Part shown: piece by piece, positions 49,561-58,491 of the stretch
Layout: the number at the start of each line of letters is the position of its first letter
Numbering within the stretch: the stretch's first letter is position 1
NCBI GenBank assembly: GCA_934511465.1
Contig: CAKSWG010000010.1
Coordinates: 1 to 59,384 of the forward strand
Direction: 5' to 3'
Source of the DNA: an uncultured Faecalibacterium sp.
GTDB taxonomy: Bacteria > Bacillota > Clostridia > Oscillospirales > Ruminococcaceae
DNA: 59,384 nt
The notes under the pieces: model-generated
What the model saw: only the letters and a program-made list of their open reading frames with translations
What the model was told of the DNA's origin: nothing
Database searches by the model: none
Made by a program: the position numbers and the translations under genes

Positions 49561-52011
49561 ATGAGTGAAAAAGTTACCATCAAGGTGGAGCGCAAAACGC
49601 TGCATCTGCCTACCATCGCCCTGCGGGGTCTGGTGGTGTTCCCCAACAATCTTGTCCACTTTGAGGTGGGCCGCGAAAAGAGCATTGCCGCCGTGGAGTG
49701 GGCAATGGCAAATAATTCCAACGTTTTTCTGGTGGCACAGAAGTCCATGGACACCAGCGACCCGGCACAGGGGGATCTGTTCAGCTACGGCGTGGTAGCC
49801 GAGGTGAAGCAGGTGCTCCGCGTCTCCGAGGACCTTGTAAAGGTGCTGGTGGAAGGCAAGTACCGTGCCAAGATCACCGAGCTGGAAACCAGCGGCGATT
49901 TTCTGCTTTCGGAAGTGCGCCCGGCACCGGTGCGCGCCGGAAAGTCTGAGGACGAAGTGGAGACCGAAGCGCTGCTGCGCGCCCTCAAGGCCGGCTTTGA
50001 CGAGTATCTCGGCATGAACCCGCGTCTTGGCAAGGACGTTGTGTTTGCCATCGTGTCCAGCGACGACCCCGCTTTCCTCAGCGAGTATATGCCCGCAAAC
50101 CTGTTGTTCCGTTATGAGGACAAACAGGCCGTGATGGATGAAGGCACCCTGAACGGACGGCTGAAAAAGCTCATCGAAATGCTGCGCCGTGAGTGTCAGG
50201 TGATGAAAATTGAAAAGGAGATCGCGGAAAAGGTCAACGAGTCCATGGACAAGAACCAGCGCGATTACTACCTGCATGAACAGCTGCACATCATCAGCGA
50301 TGAACTGGGCGAGGGCGACGACACCCACGCCGAGGCAGACGAGTACCGCCGCAGGATCACCGAGCTGCACCTTGCGGAGGACAGCGAGAAGAAGCTGCTC
50401 AAGGAAGTGGACCGTCTTTCCAAGATGCAGGGGTCCAATCAAGAGGCAACGGTCATCCGCACCTATCTGGATACCTGCCTTGACCTGCCGTGGAACACCT
50501 TTACCGTGGACGACTTGGACATTGCCCGCGCACAGCAGATTTTGGACCGCGACCACTATGGCCTGAAAAAGGTGAAGGACCGCATTCTGGAAACGCTGGC
50601 CGTGCGCAAGCTGGCACCGGATGTAAAGGCCCAGATCATCTGTCTGGTGGGCCCTCCGGGCGTCGGCAAAACCAGTATTGCACGCTCCATCGCGGAAAGT
50701 CTGGGCCGCAAGTATGTGCGCATCAGCCTTGGCGGCGTGCGGGATGAAGCCGAGATCCGGGGCCACCGCCGCACCTACATCGGTGCCATGCCTGGCAAGA
50801 TCATCAACGCTATGATCACCGCCAAGAGCGCGAACCCCCTCATGCTGCTGGACGAGATCGACAAGCTGGCAGGCGACTTCCGCGGCGACCCGGCTGCAGC
50901 CCTGCTGGAAGCGCTGGACCCGGAGCAGAACAGCACCTTCAACGACCATTTCATCGATATCCCGTTTGACCTGAGCCATGTGCTGTTCATTACCACCGCC
51001 AACGATCTGGGCAGCATCCCCGGCCCCCTGCGTGACCGCATGGACGTGATCGAGCTGCCCAGCTACACCCGTGTGGAAAAATACAACATTGCCCGCAAGC
51101 ACCTGCTGCCCAAGCAGCTCAAGGCCTGCGGCCTGACCGGAAAAGTTACCCTGAACCAGAGTGCTCTGTATGGCATCATTGACGGCTACACCCGCGAGGC
51201 CGGTGTGCGCAATCTGGAGCGCACCATCACCAGTGTGCTGCGCAAGTGTGCCCGCAAGATCGCATCCGGCGAGGTGGAGAGCGTGTCCGTTACCGGCACC
51301 ATGCTGGAACAGCTGCTGGGCCCCCGCTTCGTCAAGCCCGATTTCCTCAACCGCACCAACATGGTGGGCGTTGCCAACGGTCTGGCATGGACCAGCGTGG
51401 GCGGCGAGACCCTGCCCATTGAGGTGCAGGTCATTCCGGAGGGCAGCGGCAAGATCACTGTCACCGGTTCGCTGGGCGATGTGATGAAGGAGAGCGCCCA
51501 GCTGGCCGTCACATGGGTGCGGGTGCACGCCGACGAGTACGGCATCGACCCGGAAAAGCTCAAGAAGTGCGACCTGCACATCCATGCCCCGGAGGGTGCA
51601 GTGCCCAAGGACGGCCCCAGTGCAGGCGTCACCCTGACCACGGCGCTGGTGTCCTGCCTGTCCGGCATCCCGGTGCGCGGCGATGTTGCCATGACCGGCG
51701 AGATCACCCTGCACGGCAATGTGCTGCCCATCGGCGGCCTGCGGGAAAAGAGCATGGCAGCCTACCGCGAGGGCATGAAAACGGTGCTCATCCCCAAGGA
51801 CAACGAGCCCGACCTGTACGAGGTGGACGACGAGGTGAAGAAGAACCTCACCTTCCTGCCTATGCAGAGCCTGACGCAGGTGCTGAACGCGGCCCTGCTC
51901 AAGCCCAATGCAGCCAAGAGCGCCGCGGGCCGCACCCACACCAAGAAAAAGGCGGCGGAAAAGCACATCCCCGCTGCCGCCGAAAAGCCCCAGCCCGGCG
52001 CGGTGTGCTGA
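49561..52011 (+). CDS. lon: ATP-dependent Lon protease
   Basis: ATG 49561 (816 residues) with GGGAGG upstream; the frame from 49504 is longer but lacks a site. The N-terminal LonN domain starts [17 protein letters not shown]; the AAA+ module has GPPGVGKTS (near 361-369) and LLDEIDKL; the protease domain has GPSAG with catalytic Ser687 and Lys730 in [12 protein letters not shown]. All catalytic residues are intact. The C-terminus has a Lys/Ala/Pro-rich extension of about 40 residues. It degrades damaged and regulatory proteins in the cytoplasm. engB follows after a small repeat, the usual Firmicutes order. Confidence 0.97.
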   Translation: MSEKVTIKVERKTLHLPTIALRGLVVFPNNLVHFEVGREKSIAAVEWAMANNSNVFLVAQKSMDTSDPAQGDLFSYGVVAEVKQVLRVSEDLVKVLVEGKYRAKITELETSGDFLLSEVRPAPVRAGKSEDEVETEALLRALKAGFDEYLGMNPRLGKDVVFAIVSSDDPAFLSEYMPANLLFRYEDKQAVMDEGTLNGRLKKLIEMLRRECQVMKIEKEIAEKVNESMDKNQRDYYLHEQLHIISDELGEGDDTHAEADEYRRRITELHLAEDSEKKLLKEVDRLSKMQGSNQEATVIRTYLDTCLDLPWNTFTVDDLDIARAQQILDRDHYGLKKVKDRILETLAVRKLAPDVKAQIICLVGPPGVGKTSIARSIAESLGRKYVRISLGGVRDEAEIRGHRRTYIGAMPGKIINAMITAKSANPLMLLDEIDKLAGDFRGDPAAALLEALDPEQNSTFNDHFIDIPFDLSHVLFITTANDLGSIPGPLRDRMDVIELPSYTRVEKYNIARKHLLPKQLKACGLTGKVTLNQSALYGIIDGYTREAGVRNLERTITSVLRKCARKIASGEVESVSVTGTMLEQLLGPRFVKPDFLNRTNMVGVANGLAWTSVGGETLPIEVQVIPEGSGKITVTGSLGDVMKESAQLAVTWVRVHADEYGIDPEKLKKCDLHIHAPEGAVPKDGPSAGVTLTTALVSCLSGIPVRGDVAMTGEITLHGNVLPIGGLREKSMAAYREGMKTVLIPKDNEPDLYEVDDEVKKNLTFLPMQSLTQVLNAALLKPNAAKSAAGRTHTKKKAAEKHIPAAAEKPQPGAVC

Positions 52012-52020
52012 GGGGAAAAG

Positions 52021-52094
52021 AACGCCTTCCGTCTCGCATTCGCTCGGCCTCCCTCTCCGAGGGAGGGGGACCGCGTCGGCGGTGGAAGGAGTTA
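52021..52094. repeat. small MITE-like repeat between lon and engB
   Basis: The segment contains the shared 16-mer GTCTCGCATTCGCTCG (about 52031-52046) also found in the 42951-43135 element, a hairpin CCTCCCTC/GAGGGAGG and end arms CCTTCC/GGAAGG. It is shorter than the first element and probably a degenerate or related family member. Confidence 0.6.
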
Positions 52095-52117
52095 TCACAG
52101 ATAGAAAGGAAAGCTCC

Positions 52118-52720
52118 ATGAATTACAACAAAGCTGATTTCATTGCCAGCTACGGCATTTCCAGCCAGCTGCCCGAGAGCGACCGCCCGGAACTGAGCTT
52201 TTCGGGGCGGTCCAATGTGGGCAAATCCAGCCTCATCAATAAGCTGTGCAGCCGCAAAAACCTTGCCCGCGTGTCCAGCACGCCGGGCAAAACGGCTACC
52301 ATCAATTTCTATTCGGTGGACGACTGCTACTTTGTGGACCTGCCCGGCTACGGCTACGCCAAGGTGAGCAACGCGGACCGTGAACGCTGGGACGACCTCA
52401 TCAACAGCTACTTCGAGGCCCCGCGCCACCACACCCTGCTGGTGCAGCTGCTGGACTGCCGCCATGCCCCCAGCGCCGACGACCTCCAGATGCTGCGCTA
52501 TCTGCACTATCACCAGATCCCCTATGTGGTGGCCCTGACCAAGGCCGACAAGCTCAAAAAGAGCCAGCTGGCCAAGACGCTGGAGGACTTTGAAAACCTC
52601 TGCCGTCCCTATGGCTGCCAGAAGGTGGTGCTGACCAGCGGCGAGAACGGCTATGGCATCCCGGAGCTGCAAGCGGTACTGAACGCTGCCGTAGAAGCTG
52701 AGGACGAGAAAGCGGAGTAA
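52118..52720 (+). CDS. engB: ribosome biogenesis GTPase EngB/YsxC
   Basis: ATG 52118 (200 residues) with AGAAAGGAAAG upstream; the longer frame is within lon. The GTPase motifs are GRSNVGKSSLIN (G1), STPGKTATINFY (G2), DLPGYGYA (G3), LTKADKLKK (G4) and TSGENGYG (G5), exactly the EngB pattern. It assists assembly of the 50S subunit. lon-engB is a common order in Firmicutes. Confidence 0.97.
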   Translation: MNYNKADFIASYGISSQLPESDRPELSFSGRSNVGKSSLINKLCSRKNLARVSSTPGKTATINFYSVDDCYFVDLPGYGYAKVSNADRERWDDLINSYFEAPRHHTLLVQLLDCRHAPSADDLQMLRYLHYHQIPYVVALTKADKLKKSQLAKTLEDFENLCRPYGCQKVVLTSGENGYGIPELQAVLNAAVEAEDEKAE

Positions 52721-52723
52721 ACC

Positions 52724-53473
52724 ATGGCCTACAACGAATTTGCCTACTTCTACGATGAATTCAACGGCGAGGCCGATTACGATGCCCTGTATGCGCACAT
52801 CCACGCAACGCTGGAGGAGCACGGCATCCACGATGGCATTCTGGCCGACCTTGGCTGCGGCACCGGTGAGCTGACTTTGATGCTCACGCAGGCGGGCTAT
52901 GATATGATCGGCATTGACCAGTCCGAGGAGATGCTGTGCGTTGTGCGGGACAAAGCCGAGCAGCTGGGCCTTTCCGGCAGACTGCTGCTTTTGCGGCAGG
53001 ACCTGCTCAGGCTGGACCTGTACGGCACCATCCGGGGCGCAGTGTCCACCTTTGACACCTTCAACCACATTCCGGATCTGGACACGGCCATTGCCAACGC
53101 AGGTTTCTTTATGGAAAAAGGCGGTGCGTTCCTCTTTGATATGAACACGCCCTACAAGCATCGGAACGTGCTGGGCGACAACGAATTCACCTTTGAGGAA
53201 GAGGATGCCGCCTGTGTATGGCGCAACCACTACGATGCCGCCAACCGCCGTGTGGAGATCACCGTGGACATCGATTACCACGAGACCGGCGAGCACTTCC
53301 ACGAGCAGTTCTACGAGTACACCTACGACCTTGACACCATCCGCACTGCGCTGGAAAAGCACGGCTTTGCGCTGGAAAGCGTCTGCGACGGCGAGACCTT
53401 CGGCCCGCTGACCGAGGACAGCCAGCGCTATTTCTTCTGCGCAGTCAAGCAGTATACACAATTGGAGGAATAA
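52724..53473 (+). CDS. class I SAM-dependent methyltransferase
   Basis: The 249-residue protein starts YNEFAYFYDEFNGEADYD, typical of small-molecule methyltransferases of this family. Motif I LADLGCGTGELTLML binds SAM, GIDQSEEML supplies the acidic residue of motif II, and the middle shows VSTFDTFNHIPD. The substrate is unknown. It begins 3 bp after engB and ends 3 bp before hslO, so the three form an operon. Confidence 0.9.
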   Translation: MAYNEFAYFYDEFNGEADYDALYAHIHATLEEHGIHDGILADLGCGTGELTLMLTQAGYDMIGIDQSEEMLCVVRDKAEQLGLSGRLLLLRQDLLRLDLYGTIRGAVSTFDTFNHIPDLDTAIANAGFFMEKGGAFLFDMNTPYKHRNVLGDNEFTFEEEDAACVWRNHYDAANRRVEITVDIDYHETGEHFHEQFYEYTYDLDTIRTALEKHGFALESVCDGETFGPLTEDSQRYFFCAVKQYTQLEE

Positions 53474-53476
53474 CCT

Positions 53477-54373
53477 ATGGCAAATCTGATCCGCGGCCTG
53501 TCGGAGAACGGCGGCGTCGTGTTCTGCGGCGTGGACTCCACCCAGATCGTCCGCAAGGCCGAAAAGCTGCACACCACCAGCGCCACCTGCAGCGCGGCAC
53601 TGGGCCGTCTGCTCACCGGCGCAGCCCTGATGGGCTCCATGCTCAAGGACGACCGCGATAAGATCACCCTGCGTGTGTCCGGCGGCGGCCCTGCCGGTGT
53701 GGTCATTGCCTGCACCGACGGTACCGGCAACGTGAAGGGCTGCATCGATAACCCCTTGGTGGAACTGCCTGCAAAGCCGAACGGCCATCTGGATGTGGGC
53801 GGCGCTGTGGGCAGAGACGGTGTGCTCACGGTGATCCGCGACAACAGCCTGCAAAAGGAGCCTACCGTGGGTCAGGTGCCGCTGGTCTCCGGTGAGATCG
53901 CGGAGGACCTGACCGCCTACTATGCCTACAGCGAGCAGGTGCCCACCGTTATGGCACTGGGCGTGCTGGTGGACAAAGACCTGTCCATTTTGTGCGCAGG
54001 CGGCTTTATGGTGCAGCTGCTGCCCGGTGCCACCGACGCGGAGATCGATCAGCTGGAAAAAAATATCGCAGCCATGCCGTCTGTCACCACCATGCTGCAC
54101 GAGGGCAAGACCCCCGAGAACATGATGCAGCTGGCATTGGCCGGTTTTGAACCCAATGTTCTGGACGAGCGCGATGTGCATTACCAGTGCGATTGCAGCG
54201 CCGAGCGCACCAAGGAGATGCTGTTCAGCCTTGGCCGCAAGGAGCTGGTGAAGATGCGTGACGAGGACCCGAACTGTGAAGTGGTGTGCCACTTCTGCCA
54301 CAGCAAGTACCAGTACGACCTCAACGACCTGCTGGCGGAGTATGACGCGCAGGCAGCAGCGAAAAACAGCTGA
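53477..54373 (+). CDS. hslO: redox-regulated chaperone Hsp33
   Basis: The 298-residue chaperone is activated by oxidation. The C-terminal zinc switch has four cysteines as CxC and CxxC (QCDCSAE and VCHFCHSK), and the N-terminal domain shows GRLLTGAALMGSMLKDD and LRVSGGGPAGVVIACTDG. All switch cysteines are present. GGAGG precedes ATG 53477. It ends the engB operon, before a terminator. Confidence 0.96.
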   Translation: MANLIRGLSENGGVVFCGVDSTQIVRKAEKLHTTSATCSAALGRLLTGAALMGSMLKDDRDKITLRVSGGGPAGVVIACTDGTGNVKGCIDNPLVELPAKPNGHLDVGGAVGRDGVLTVIRDNSLQKEPTVGQVPLVSGEIAEDLTAYYAYSEQVPTVMALGVLVDKDLSILCAGGFMVQLLPGATDAEIDQLEKNIAAMPSVTTMLHEGKTPENMMQLALAGFEPNVLDERDVHYQCDCSAERTKEMLFSLGRKELVKMRDEDPNCEVVCHFCHSKYQYDLNDLLAEYDAQAAAKNS

Positions 54374-54391
54374 AATAATTTAGTGCATTGC

Positions 54392-54430
54392 AAAACCAGC
54401 CAGACGAATTCTCTGGCCGGTTTTGTTTTT
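54392..54430. terminator. terminator after hslO
   Basis: AAAACCAGCCAGA (54392-54404) pairs with TCTGGCCGGTTTT (54412-54424), followed by TTTTGTTTTT. Confidence 0.9.
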
Positions 54431-54519
54431 GCTGCCGCCGCCCGCTGGGGCCCTTCCCGTGAAAAAATAAAATATCCGCGAATACTATCAGAGCAAAGCG
54501 GAGAAAATTCAAGTCGTTT

Positions 54520-55662
54520 TCACCCGCAAATATCTGCCGCCACAGTATAGGTCACAGTATAATCCAATGCACTGCCATTGACGGTGCGGTCCTCTTTACA
54601 AGCCAGAATTTCGGCATCCGGCAGGGTAGCGTACAGCGTTTGCAGGCTTTGCAGCCGGGCCAGCGCCGCCGCTTGTTCTTCTGTGCGCAGAAGCGTTTGG
54701 GGCTGCTGTTCGTACCGGCACACCTCCTGCACGGAACAGGGCAGGGGCAGGCCGAACAGCGGAGTCACCGGCTGGAAATGCCGGGTGATGGAAGCCGCAT
54801 TTTCCGGCGCCGGCGCAGCGGGCAGCAAAAGCGCCCGGCCAAACAAAAGCACTTCGTAAGCCGAGGTGCGGCTTCCGGTATGCTGTAAAATGGTTTCTTC
54901 CAAAGGCACTGCCCGGGTGTCGCTCCACGCAAACTGTGCAATCACCGTCCCGGCGGCGGGCGCAAAGATCAGGGTGCCGTCCCGCTCGCTGCGCGCCGTG
55001 CCGATCAGGCCCTGTCCGGCTTCCACCTGCTGGCCGGGCGTTACCAGCATGGTGCCGCTGACAAGGTTCGTGCGCACCACCGTGCCGCTGTATTTTGCCC
55101 GGATGCCATGCAGCGTTCCGGCAGCAATGTCCGGCTTTGGCTTTGCAGCAGCGGCTTCCACCTCCAGCCGTCCTTTGGCAAAGTTCAGGCTGGCCCATGA
55201 AAACTCGCCGCTGTGCAGCAAGGCGTACTCCCCGGCGGTAAGGTTTGCTTCGGTCACAAACGCACCGGGTCGCAGGCCGACTTCCCGCAGCACGGCAGCG
55301 GCCCGGGCAGCCTGTCCGGTGGTGAGAGCGGATGCGTCCGCAAACCATATAAACTGCTGTGCCCACAGCAAAAGCGGTACAAACACCGCCAGCCCGGCAA
55401 ACAGCCCGGTGCGGTGCAGCAGGGGACGGATGCGGAAATACAAGCCCTGCTTTTTTTGTACGCGCAGCCGCACATGATGCTTGCGGGCCAATGCGGCAAG
55501 GCGCTGGTACTGCCATGCAGCGCAGTGCGCCCGGAAGCCGCCGGGCAGGGCAGTGATGCCATAGGGGTGCACACCCTGCTGTGCCGCAGCTGTCAGCAGG
55601 GCCTCGGTGCTGCCGTTGCGCGCGGTGAACACCACTGCGGCCCAAAGTCTGACCGGTTCCAT
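54520..55662 (-). CDS. yqfD: sporulation protein YqfD
   Basis: The 380-residue protein matches the YqfD family: the cytoplasmic N-terminal region has the GIxxxxGGFRAHC pattern, followed by one transmembrane helix (about 84-104) and a long extracytoplasmic region ending in a YTVAAD-type strand. A block near GEYALLHSGEFSWASLNFAKGRLEV and the GTAT-like GQQVEAGQGLIG are typical. In Bacillus yqfD is a sigma-E gene needed for efficient sporulation. It lies 9 bp after yqfC, as in sporulating Clostridia; the usual phoH neighbour is missing. Confidence 0.9.
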   Translation of the reverse strand: MEPVRLWAAVVFTARNGSTEALLTAAAQQGVHPYGITALPGGFRAHCAAWQYQRLAALARKHHVRLRVQKKQGLYFRIRPLLHRTGLFAGLAVFVPLLLWAQQFIWFADASALTTGQAARAAAVLREVGLRPGAFVTEANLTAGEYALLHSGEFSWASLNFAKGRLEVEAAAAKPKPDIAAGTLHGIRAKYSGTVVRTNLVSGTMLVTPGQQVEAGQGLIGTARSERDGTLIFAPAAGTVIAQFAWSDTRAVPLEETILQHTGSRTSAYEVLLFGRALLLPAAPAPENAASITRHFQPVTPLFGLPLPCSVQEVCRYEQQPQTLLRTEEQAAALARLQSLQTLYATLPDAEILACKEDRTVNGSALDYTVTYTVAADICG

Positions 55663-55671
55663 CTGCTCCTC

Positions 55672-55959
55672 CTATTCATCCGCAAAATCTGTCCGTAAAA
55701 AATGCCCGCACAGGGTCAGGCGGCTGGCCGTCAGGGTCAGGATTCTCAGATCGTCGCCGTAGACCGTAAAACGCCCGCGCGGCATCTGCAAACACAGCCG
55801 GTTGGCGTCGTAGGCCACGATCATCCGGAAATGCTCGATCTCCATCCGGCCGCCGCTCTGGTAGACGGCTGGCATCCGGTAAAAGCCCTTTGGCGGCTGG
55901 CGGAACAGTGCTGCCAGCCAGCGGTGCGGCGGCTGCCGTTTCTGGCGCTTGCCCGACAT
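55672..55959 (-). CDS. yqfC: YabP/YqfC family sporulation-type protein
   Basis: ATG 55959 with GGGAGG 7 nt upstream is chosen over ATG 55974 (95 residues). The second half carries IEHFRMIVAYDANRLCLQM and RFTVYGDDLRILTL, matching the YabP/YqfC fold. In Bacillus yqfC is co-transcribed with yqfD under sigma-E. The pairing yqfC-yqfD is intact here. It is transcribed divergently from the ylbJ-like gene. Confidence 0.88.
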   Translation of the reverse strand: MSGKRQKRQPPHRWLAALFRQPPKGFYRMPAVYQSGGRMEIEHFRMIVAYDANRLCLQMPRGRFTVYGDDLRILTLTASRLTLCGHFLRTDFADE

Positions 55960-56031
55960 GCTGTTCCCTCCCATCCCGCAGTGCTAGCTGCGGCACACTG
56001 CTACATATATATGGATGTGGAGGGCTGGCTT

Positions 56032-57105
56032 ATGAATCGAACCCGCAAATTCGGGCAGGGAACACTGCTGGCGCTGGCAGCGTTCACGGCGTTTTTGGTG
56101 TTTGCCGCGCCGCAGCGCTGTGCGGAAGCATTGCACGCAGGCCTTGTGCTCTGCGGCGGGCCGCTGCTGGTTTCGCTGTTTCCGTTCCTGATCGTTTCGG
56201 CGCTGCTCATGGGCAGCGGGGCCGGGCCGCTGCTGGGCTTTGCGTTCCTGCCTGTGGCGCGGCTCATCGGCATCCGGGCCAAAGGCGCGGGCAGCGTGCT
56301 GCTCGTTGGATTTCTGGGCGGTTTTGCCCCGGCTGCGGTGGCGGCATCCGAAGCGGTGCGCACCGGGCAGCTCACGCCGCGGCAGGCGTCGGCTTTGCTG
56401 CCGGCCTGCATCTGTTCCGGGCCGTCCTTCGTCATCCTGACGGTAGGGCAGCAGATGCTGGGCAGCCGGGCGCTGGGCGTGCGACTGTTTGCCGCACAGG
56501 TATTGGCGGGATATCTCGCTGCAGCGGTGCTCAACCGGCTGCACGGCAGGCAGGAGCCTGTGCTGTCTGCGGTCCCGGCAGAGCAGCCGCTCCCAAAACT
56601 GGATGCAGTGGTGGCACAGGCGACGGTAACTTACCTGAAACTGTGCGGTTTTGTGCTGTACTTCCGGCTGCTGGCGGCAGGCTGCGGCGCGCTTTTGCCC
56701 GGGGCGTGGGCCGTGCTGCCCGCCATGCTGCTGGAGGTGTGTTCCGGCTGCGACCTAGCGGCCCGCACCGGCTTTTGGGCCAGCAGCCTGTGCTGTGCGG
56801 CCCTCAGTATGCAGGGGATATCGGTGCTTTTGCAGGTTCGCACCATCTGTCCGGCCGAAATTTCCTTTAAGCCGCTGCTGGCGGCGCGCGTTTTGCATCT
56901 GCCACTCTCGCTGGCGCTGTTTTATATGGCCCTGCCAGAAAAGGCCGTGCAGACCTTCAGCACCCTTTCAGAACGCGTGATCGTGATGCGCCGCGTGCCG
57001 CTGGACTGCGCGCTGCTGGCATTTGCAGTGTGCTGCATCACGGCGTGCGAGTTGTGCCGCCTGCGGCAGAGATGCCCAAAGGAGAAAGAAAGCAAAACTG
57101 CTTGA
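56032..57105 (+). CDS. YlbJ-like spore-type integral membrane protein (nucleoside-recognition gate domain)
   Basis: ATG 56032 with GGAGGG upstream gives 357 residues; the longer frame from 55702 is antisense to yqfC. About eight to nine hydrophobic helices are present. The gate-domain blocks are VLLVGFLGGFAPAAVAASEAV, TPRQASALLPACICSGPSFVILTVGQQMLGS and SLCCAALSMQGISVLLQV, as in YlbJ and SpmA/SpmB-type gate proteins. In Bacillus YlbJ is required for heat-resistant spores. The stop codon lies within the tRNA promoter. Confidence 0.8.
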   Translation: MNRTRKFGQGTLLALAAFTAFLVFAAPQRCAEALHAGLVLCGGPLLVSLFPFLIVSALLMGSGAGPLLGFAFLPVARLIGIRAKGAGSVLLVGFLGGFAPAAVAASEAVRTGQLTPRQASALLPACICSGPSFVILTVGQQMLGSRALGVRLFAAQVLAGYLAAAVLNRLHGRQEPVLSAVPAEQPLPKLDAVVAQATVTYLKLCGFVLYFRLLAAGCGALLPGAWAVLPAMLLEVCSGCDLAARTGFWASSLCCAALSMQGISVLLQVRTICPAEISFKPLLAARVLHLPLSLALFYMALPEKAVQTFSTLSERVIVMRRVPLDCALLAFAVCCITACELCRLRQRCPKEKESKTA

Positions 57106-57130
57106 CAGTACGGGCGAGATATGATAAAAT
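57102..57130 (+). promoter_or_regulatory. promoter of tRNA-Thr
   Basis: Perfect TTGACA (57102-57107), 17-bp spacer, TAAAAT (57125-57130). The -35 box overlaps the stop codon of the ylbJ-like gene. Confidence 0.9.
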
Positions 57131-57157
57131 ATTTTCTGTTGCAGAACATAAAGGTTT

Positions 57158-57233
57158 GCTACTGTGGCTCAGCTGGTAGAGCAGCTCACTCGTAATGAGC
57201 AGGTCGCCTGTTCGAATCAGGTCAGTAGCTCCA
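57158..57233 (+). tRNA. tRNA-Thr (anticodon CGU)
   Basis: The 76-nt cloverleaf closes fully. Acceptor GCTACTG pairs with CAGTAGC, D-stem GCTC/GAGC, anticodon stem GCTCA/TGAGC with loop CTCGTAA, T-stem GCCTG/CAGGT with loop TTCGAAT (one wobble). Anticodon CGT is at 57191-57193, reading ACG. The discriminator is T and the 3' CCA is encoded (57231-57233). It has its own promoter and terminator. Confidence 0.97.
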
Positions 57234-57236
57234 AAA

Positions 57237-57282
57237 TAAAATCCCCGAAAAGCGGCTTGACGGCTGGCTTTTCGGGGATTTT
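57237..57282 (+). terminator. terminator of tRNA-Thr
   Basis: ATCCCCGAAAAGC (57241-57253) pairs perfectly with GCTTTTCGGGGAT (57267-57279), with A-run before and TTTT after. Confidence 0.92.
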
Positions 57283-57308
57283 GCTTTGCGCTGAAAAATG
57301 AACAAGAT

Positions 57309-57347
57309 AAAAAAGCCTGCCCTCTGAGAAGCCCTCAAAAGGCAGGC
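57309..57347 (-). terminator. terminator of the GlsB-like gene
   Basis: On the minus strand GCCTGCCTTTTGAG (57347-57334) pairs with CTCAGAGGGCAGGC (57328-57315) with G-U pairs, followed by TTTTTT (57314-57309). Confidence 0.9.
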
Positions 57348-57361
57348 AGTGCATAGAACGC

Positions 57362-57601
57362 TTACTTGAACAGCTTGCGGCCGATCCAGATGCAGATGCA
57401 GGCACCCACGACGGAAACGAGGACCTCGCCCACGATGCCGGTAGCGCTCAGGCCCACAAGGCCGAACACGATGCTGCCCACAAAACCGCCCAGAATGCCC
57501 AGCACGATGTTGCGCATGGTGGAAGTTTCGCTGCCCATAATGCGGCCTGCAATGTAACCGGCCAGCGCGCCGATCAGCAAACTAAAAATAAAACCGAACA
57601 T
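57362..57601 (-). CDS. GlsB/YeaQ/YmgE family small membrane protein
   Basis: The 79-residue protein starts at ATG 57601 with AGGAGG upstream; the longer frame is inside nth. It has three hydrophobic Gly-rich segments (MFGFIFSLLIGALAGYIAGRIMG, NIVLGILGGFVGSIVFGLVGL, and IVGEVLVSVVGACICIWIGRKL), the pattern of the transglycosylase-associated family. Members are stress-induced inner-membrane proteins without a known activity. It is 19 bp downstream of nth on the same strand. Confidence 0.93.
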   Translation of the reverse strand: MFGFIFSLLIGALAGYIAGRIMGSETSTMRNIVLGILGGFVGSIVFGLVGLSATGIVGEVLVSVVGACICIWIGRKLFK

Positions 57602-57620
57602 AATACTTACCTCCTGAATT

Positions 57621-58310
57621 TTAAAGCTCTGCGCCCTGCCCGGCGTTCTCCCGGGCAAAGCGGCAGATATCCTTCAAACAGCATTTTTCGCACTCCGGTT
57701 TGCGCGCGTTGCACACGGCCCGGCCATGCATCACAAAGCGGTGGCACAGGTCGCTGCCTTCTTCCGGCGGGATGATCTTCCACAAGGCCATTTCCACCTT
57801 CTGCGGCTCCTTGATGCCATCCACAAGGCCGATCTTGTTGCACAGCCGGATGCAGTGGGTGTCCGTTACGATGGCAGGCTTGCCAAATACATCTCCCATA
57901 ATGAGGTTTGCGCTTTTGCGGCCCACGCCGGGCAGGGCCAGCAGCTCTTCAAAGGTGGTGGGCACCTGACAATTGTATTGATCGCGCAGCACACGCATAC
58001 AGGCCGAGATGTCCCGCGCTTTGGAGTGCCCAAGCCCGCAGGGCTTCACGATGGCTTCGATGTCCTCCGGCTCTGCGGCAGCCAGAGCGGCTACATTGGG
58101 ATATTTGGCAAACAGATCCTCCACCACAATGTTCACACGGGCATCGGTGCACTGTGCGGCCAGCCGCACGCTGACAAGCAGCTGCCATGCATGGCTGTAA
58201 TCCAGCGTGCACCCGGCGTCCGGATATTCATTTTTCAGTCGGTCGATCACTTCCAGCGCCAAGGCCTTTTTTGCGGTCAGGTCCTCCGGCGCTTTTTTGC
58301 ATACAGGCAT
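57621..58310 (-). CDS. nth: endonuclease III (base excision DNA repair glycosylase)
   Basis: The enzyme removes oxidised pyrimidines and nicks the site. ATG 58310 with GGGAG 8 nt upstream is chosen over TTG 58331 (229 residues). The helix-hairpin-helix LPGVGRKSANLI carries the catalytic Lys, the Asp follows in VDTHCIRLCN (VTDTH), and the C-terminal Fe-S cluster cysteines are CNARKPECEKCCLKDIC (Cx6Cx2Cx5C spacing). All catalytic and cluster residues are present. Confidence 0.97.
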   Translation of the reverse strand: MPVCKKAPEDLTAKKALALEVIDRLKNEYPDAGCTLDYSHAWQLLVSVRLAAQCTDARVNIVVEDLFAKYPNVAALAAAEPEDIEAIVKPCGLGHSKARDISACMRVLRDQYNCQVPTTFEELLALPGVGRKSANLIMGDVFGKPAIVTDTHCIRLCNKIGLVDGIKEPQKVEMALWKIIPPEEGSDLCHRFVMHGRAVCNARKPECEKCCLKDICRFARENAGQGAEL

Positions 58311-58343
58311 ACACTCAACTCCCTTTGCCAAAAGGCTGATACG

Positions 58344-58372
58344 ATAATACCATGTTTTGCGTTTTTTGTAAA
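58344..58372 (-). promoter_or_regulatory. promoter of nth
   Basis: Minus strand: TTTACA (58372-58367), 17-bp spacer, TATTAT (58349-58344), 34 bp before the start codon. Confidence 0.78.
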
Positions 58373-58385
58373 CGAGTGTCGGAGA

Positions 58386-58410
58386 TTATCTGAGAATGAT
58401 TTTCAGATAA
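58386..58410. promoter_or_regulatory. inverted repeat between nth and rarA promoters, possible operator
   Basis: TTATCTGA (58386-58393) and TCAGATAA (58403-58410) are perfect inverted repeats with a 9-bp spacer. They lie between the two divergent promoters, 4 bp upstream of the rarA -35 box and 14 bp upstream of the nth -35 box. A regulator could bind here and act on either gene; its identity is unknown. Confidence 0.5.
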
Positions 58411-58414
58411 AACC

Positions 58415-58443
58415 TTGCTCTTACCGTCAAAATGCGATATACT
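58415..58443 (+). promoter_or_regulatory. promoter of rarA
   Basis: TTGCTC (58415-58420), 17-bp spacer, TATACT (58438-58443), 48 bp before the start codon. Confidence 0.8.
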
Positions 58444-58491
58444 ATAGAAAAATGCAGGGGATCGGGCCCCGCATGGAGGGAGAGGAACGCA

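Noticed and set aside
49486..52119. An 877-codon minus-strand frame opposite lon.
   Set aside because: Shadow frame; lon on the plus strand has all catalytic motifs.
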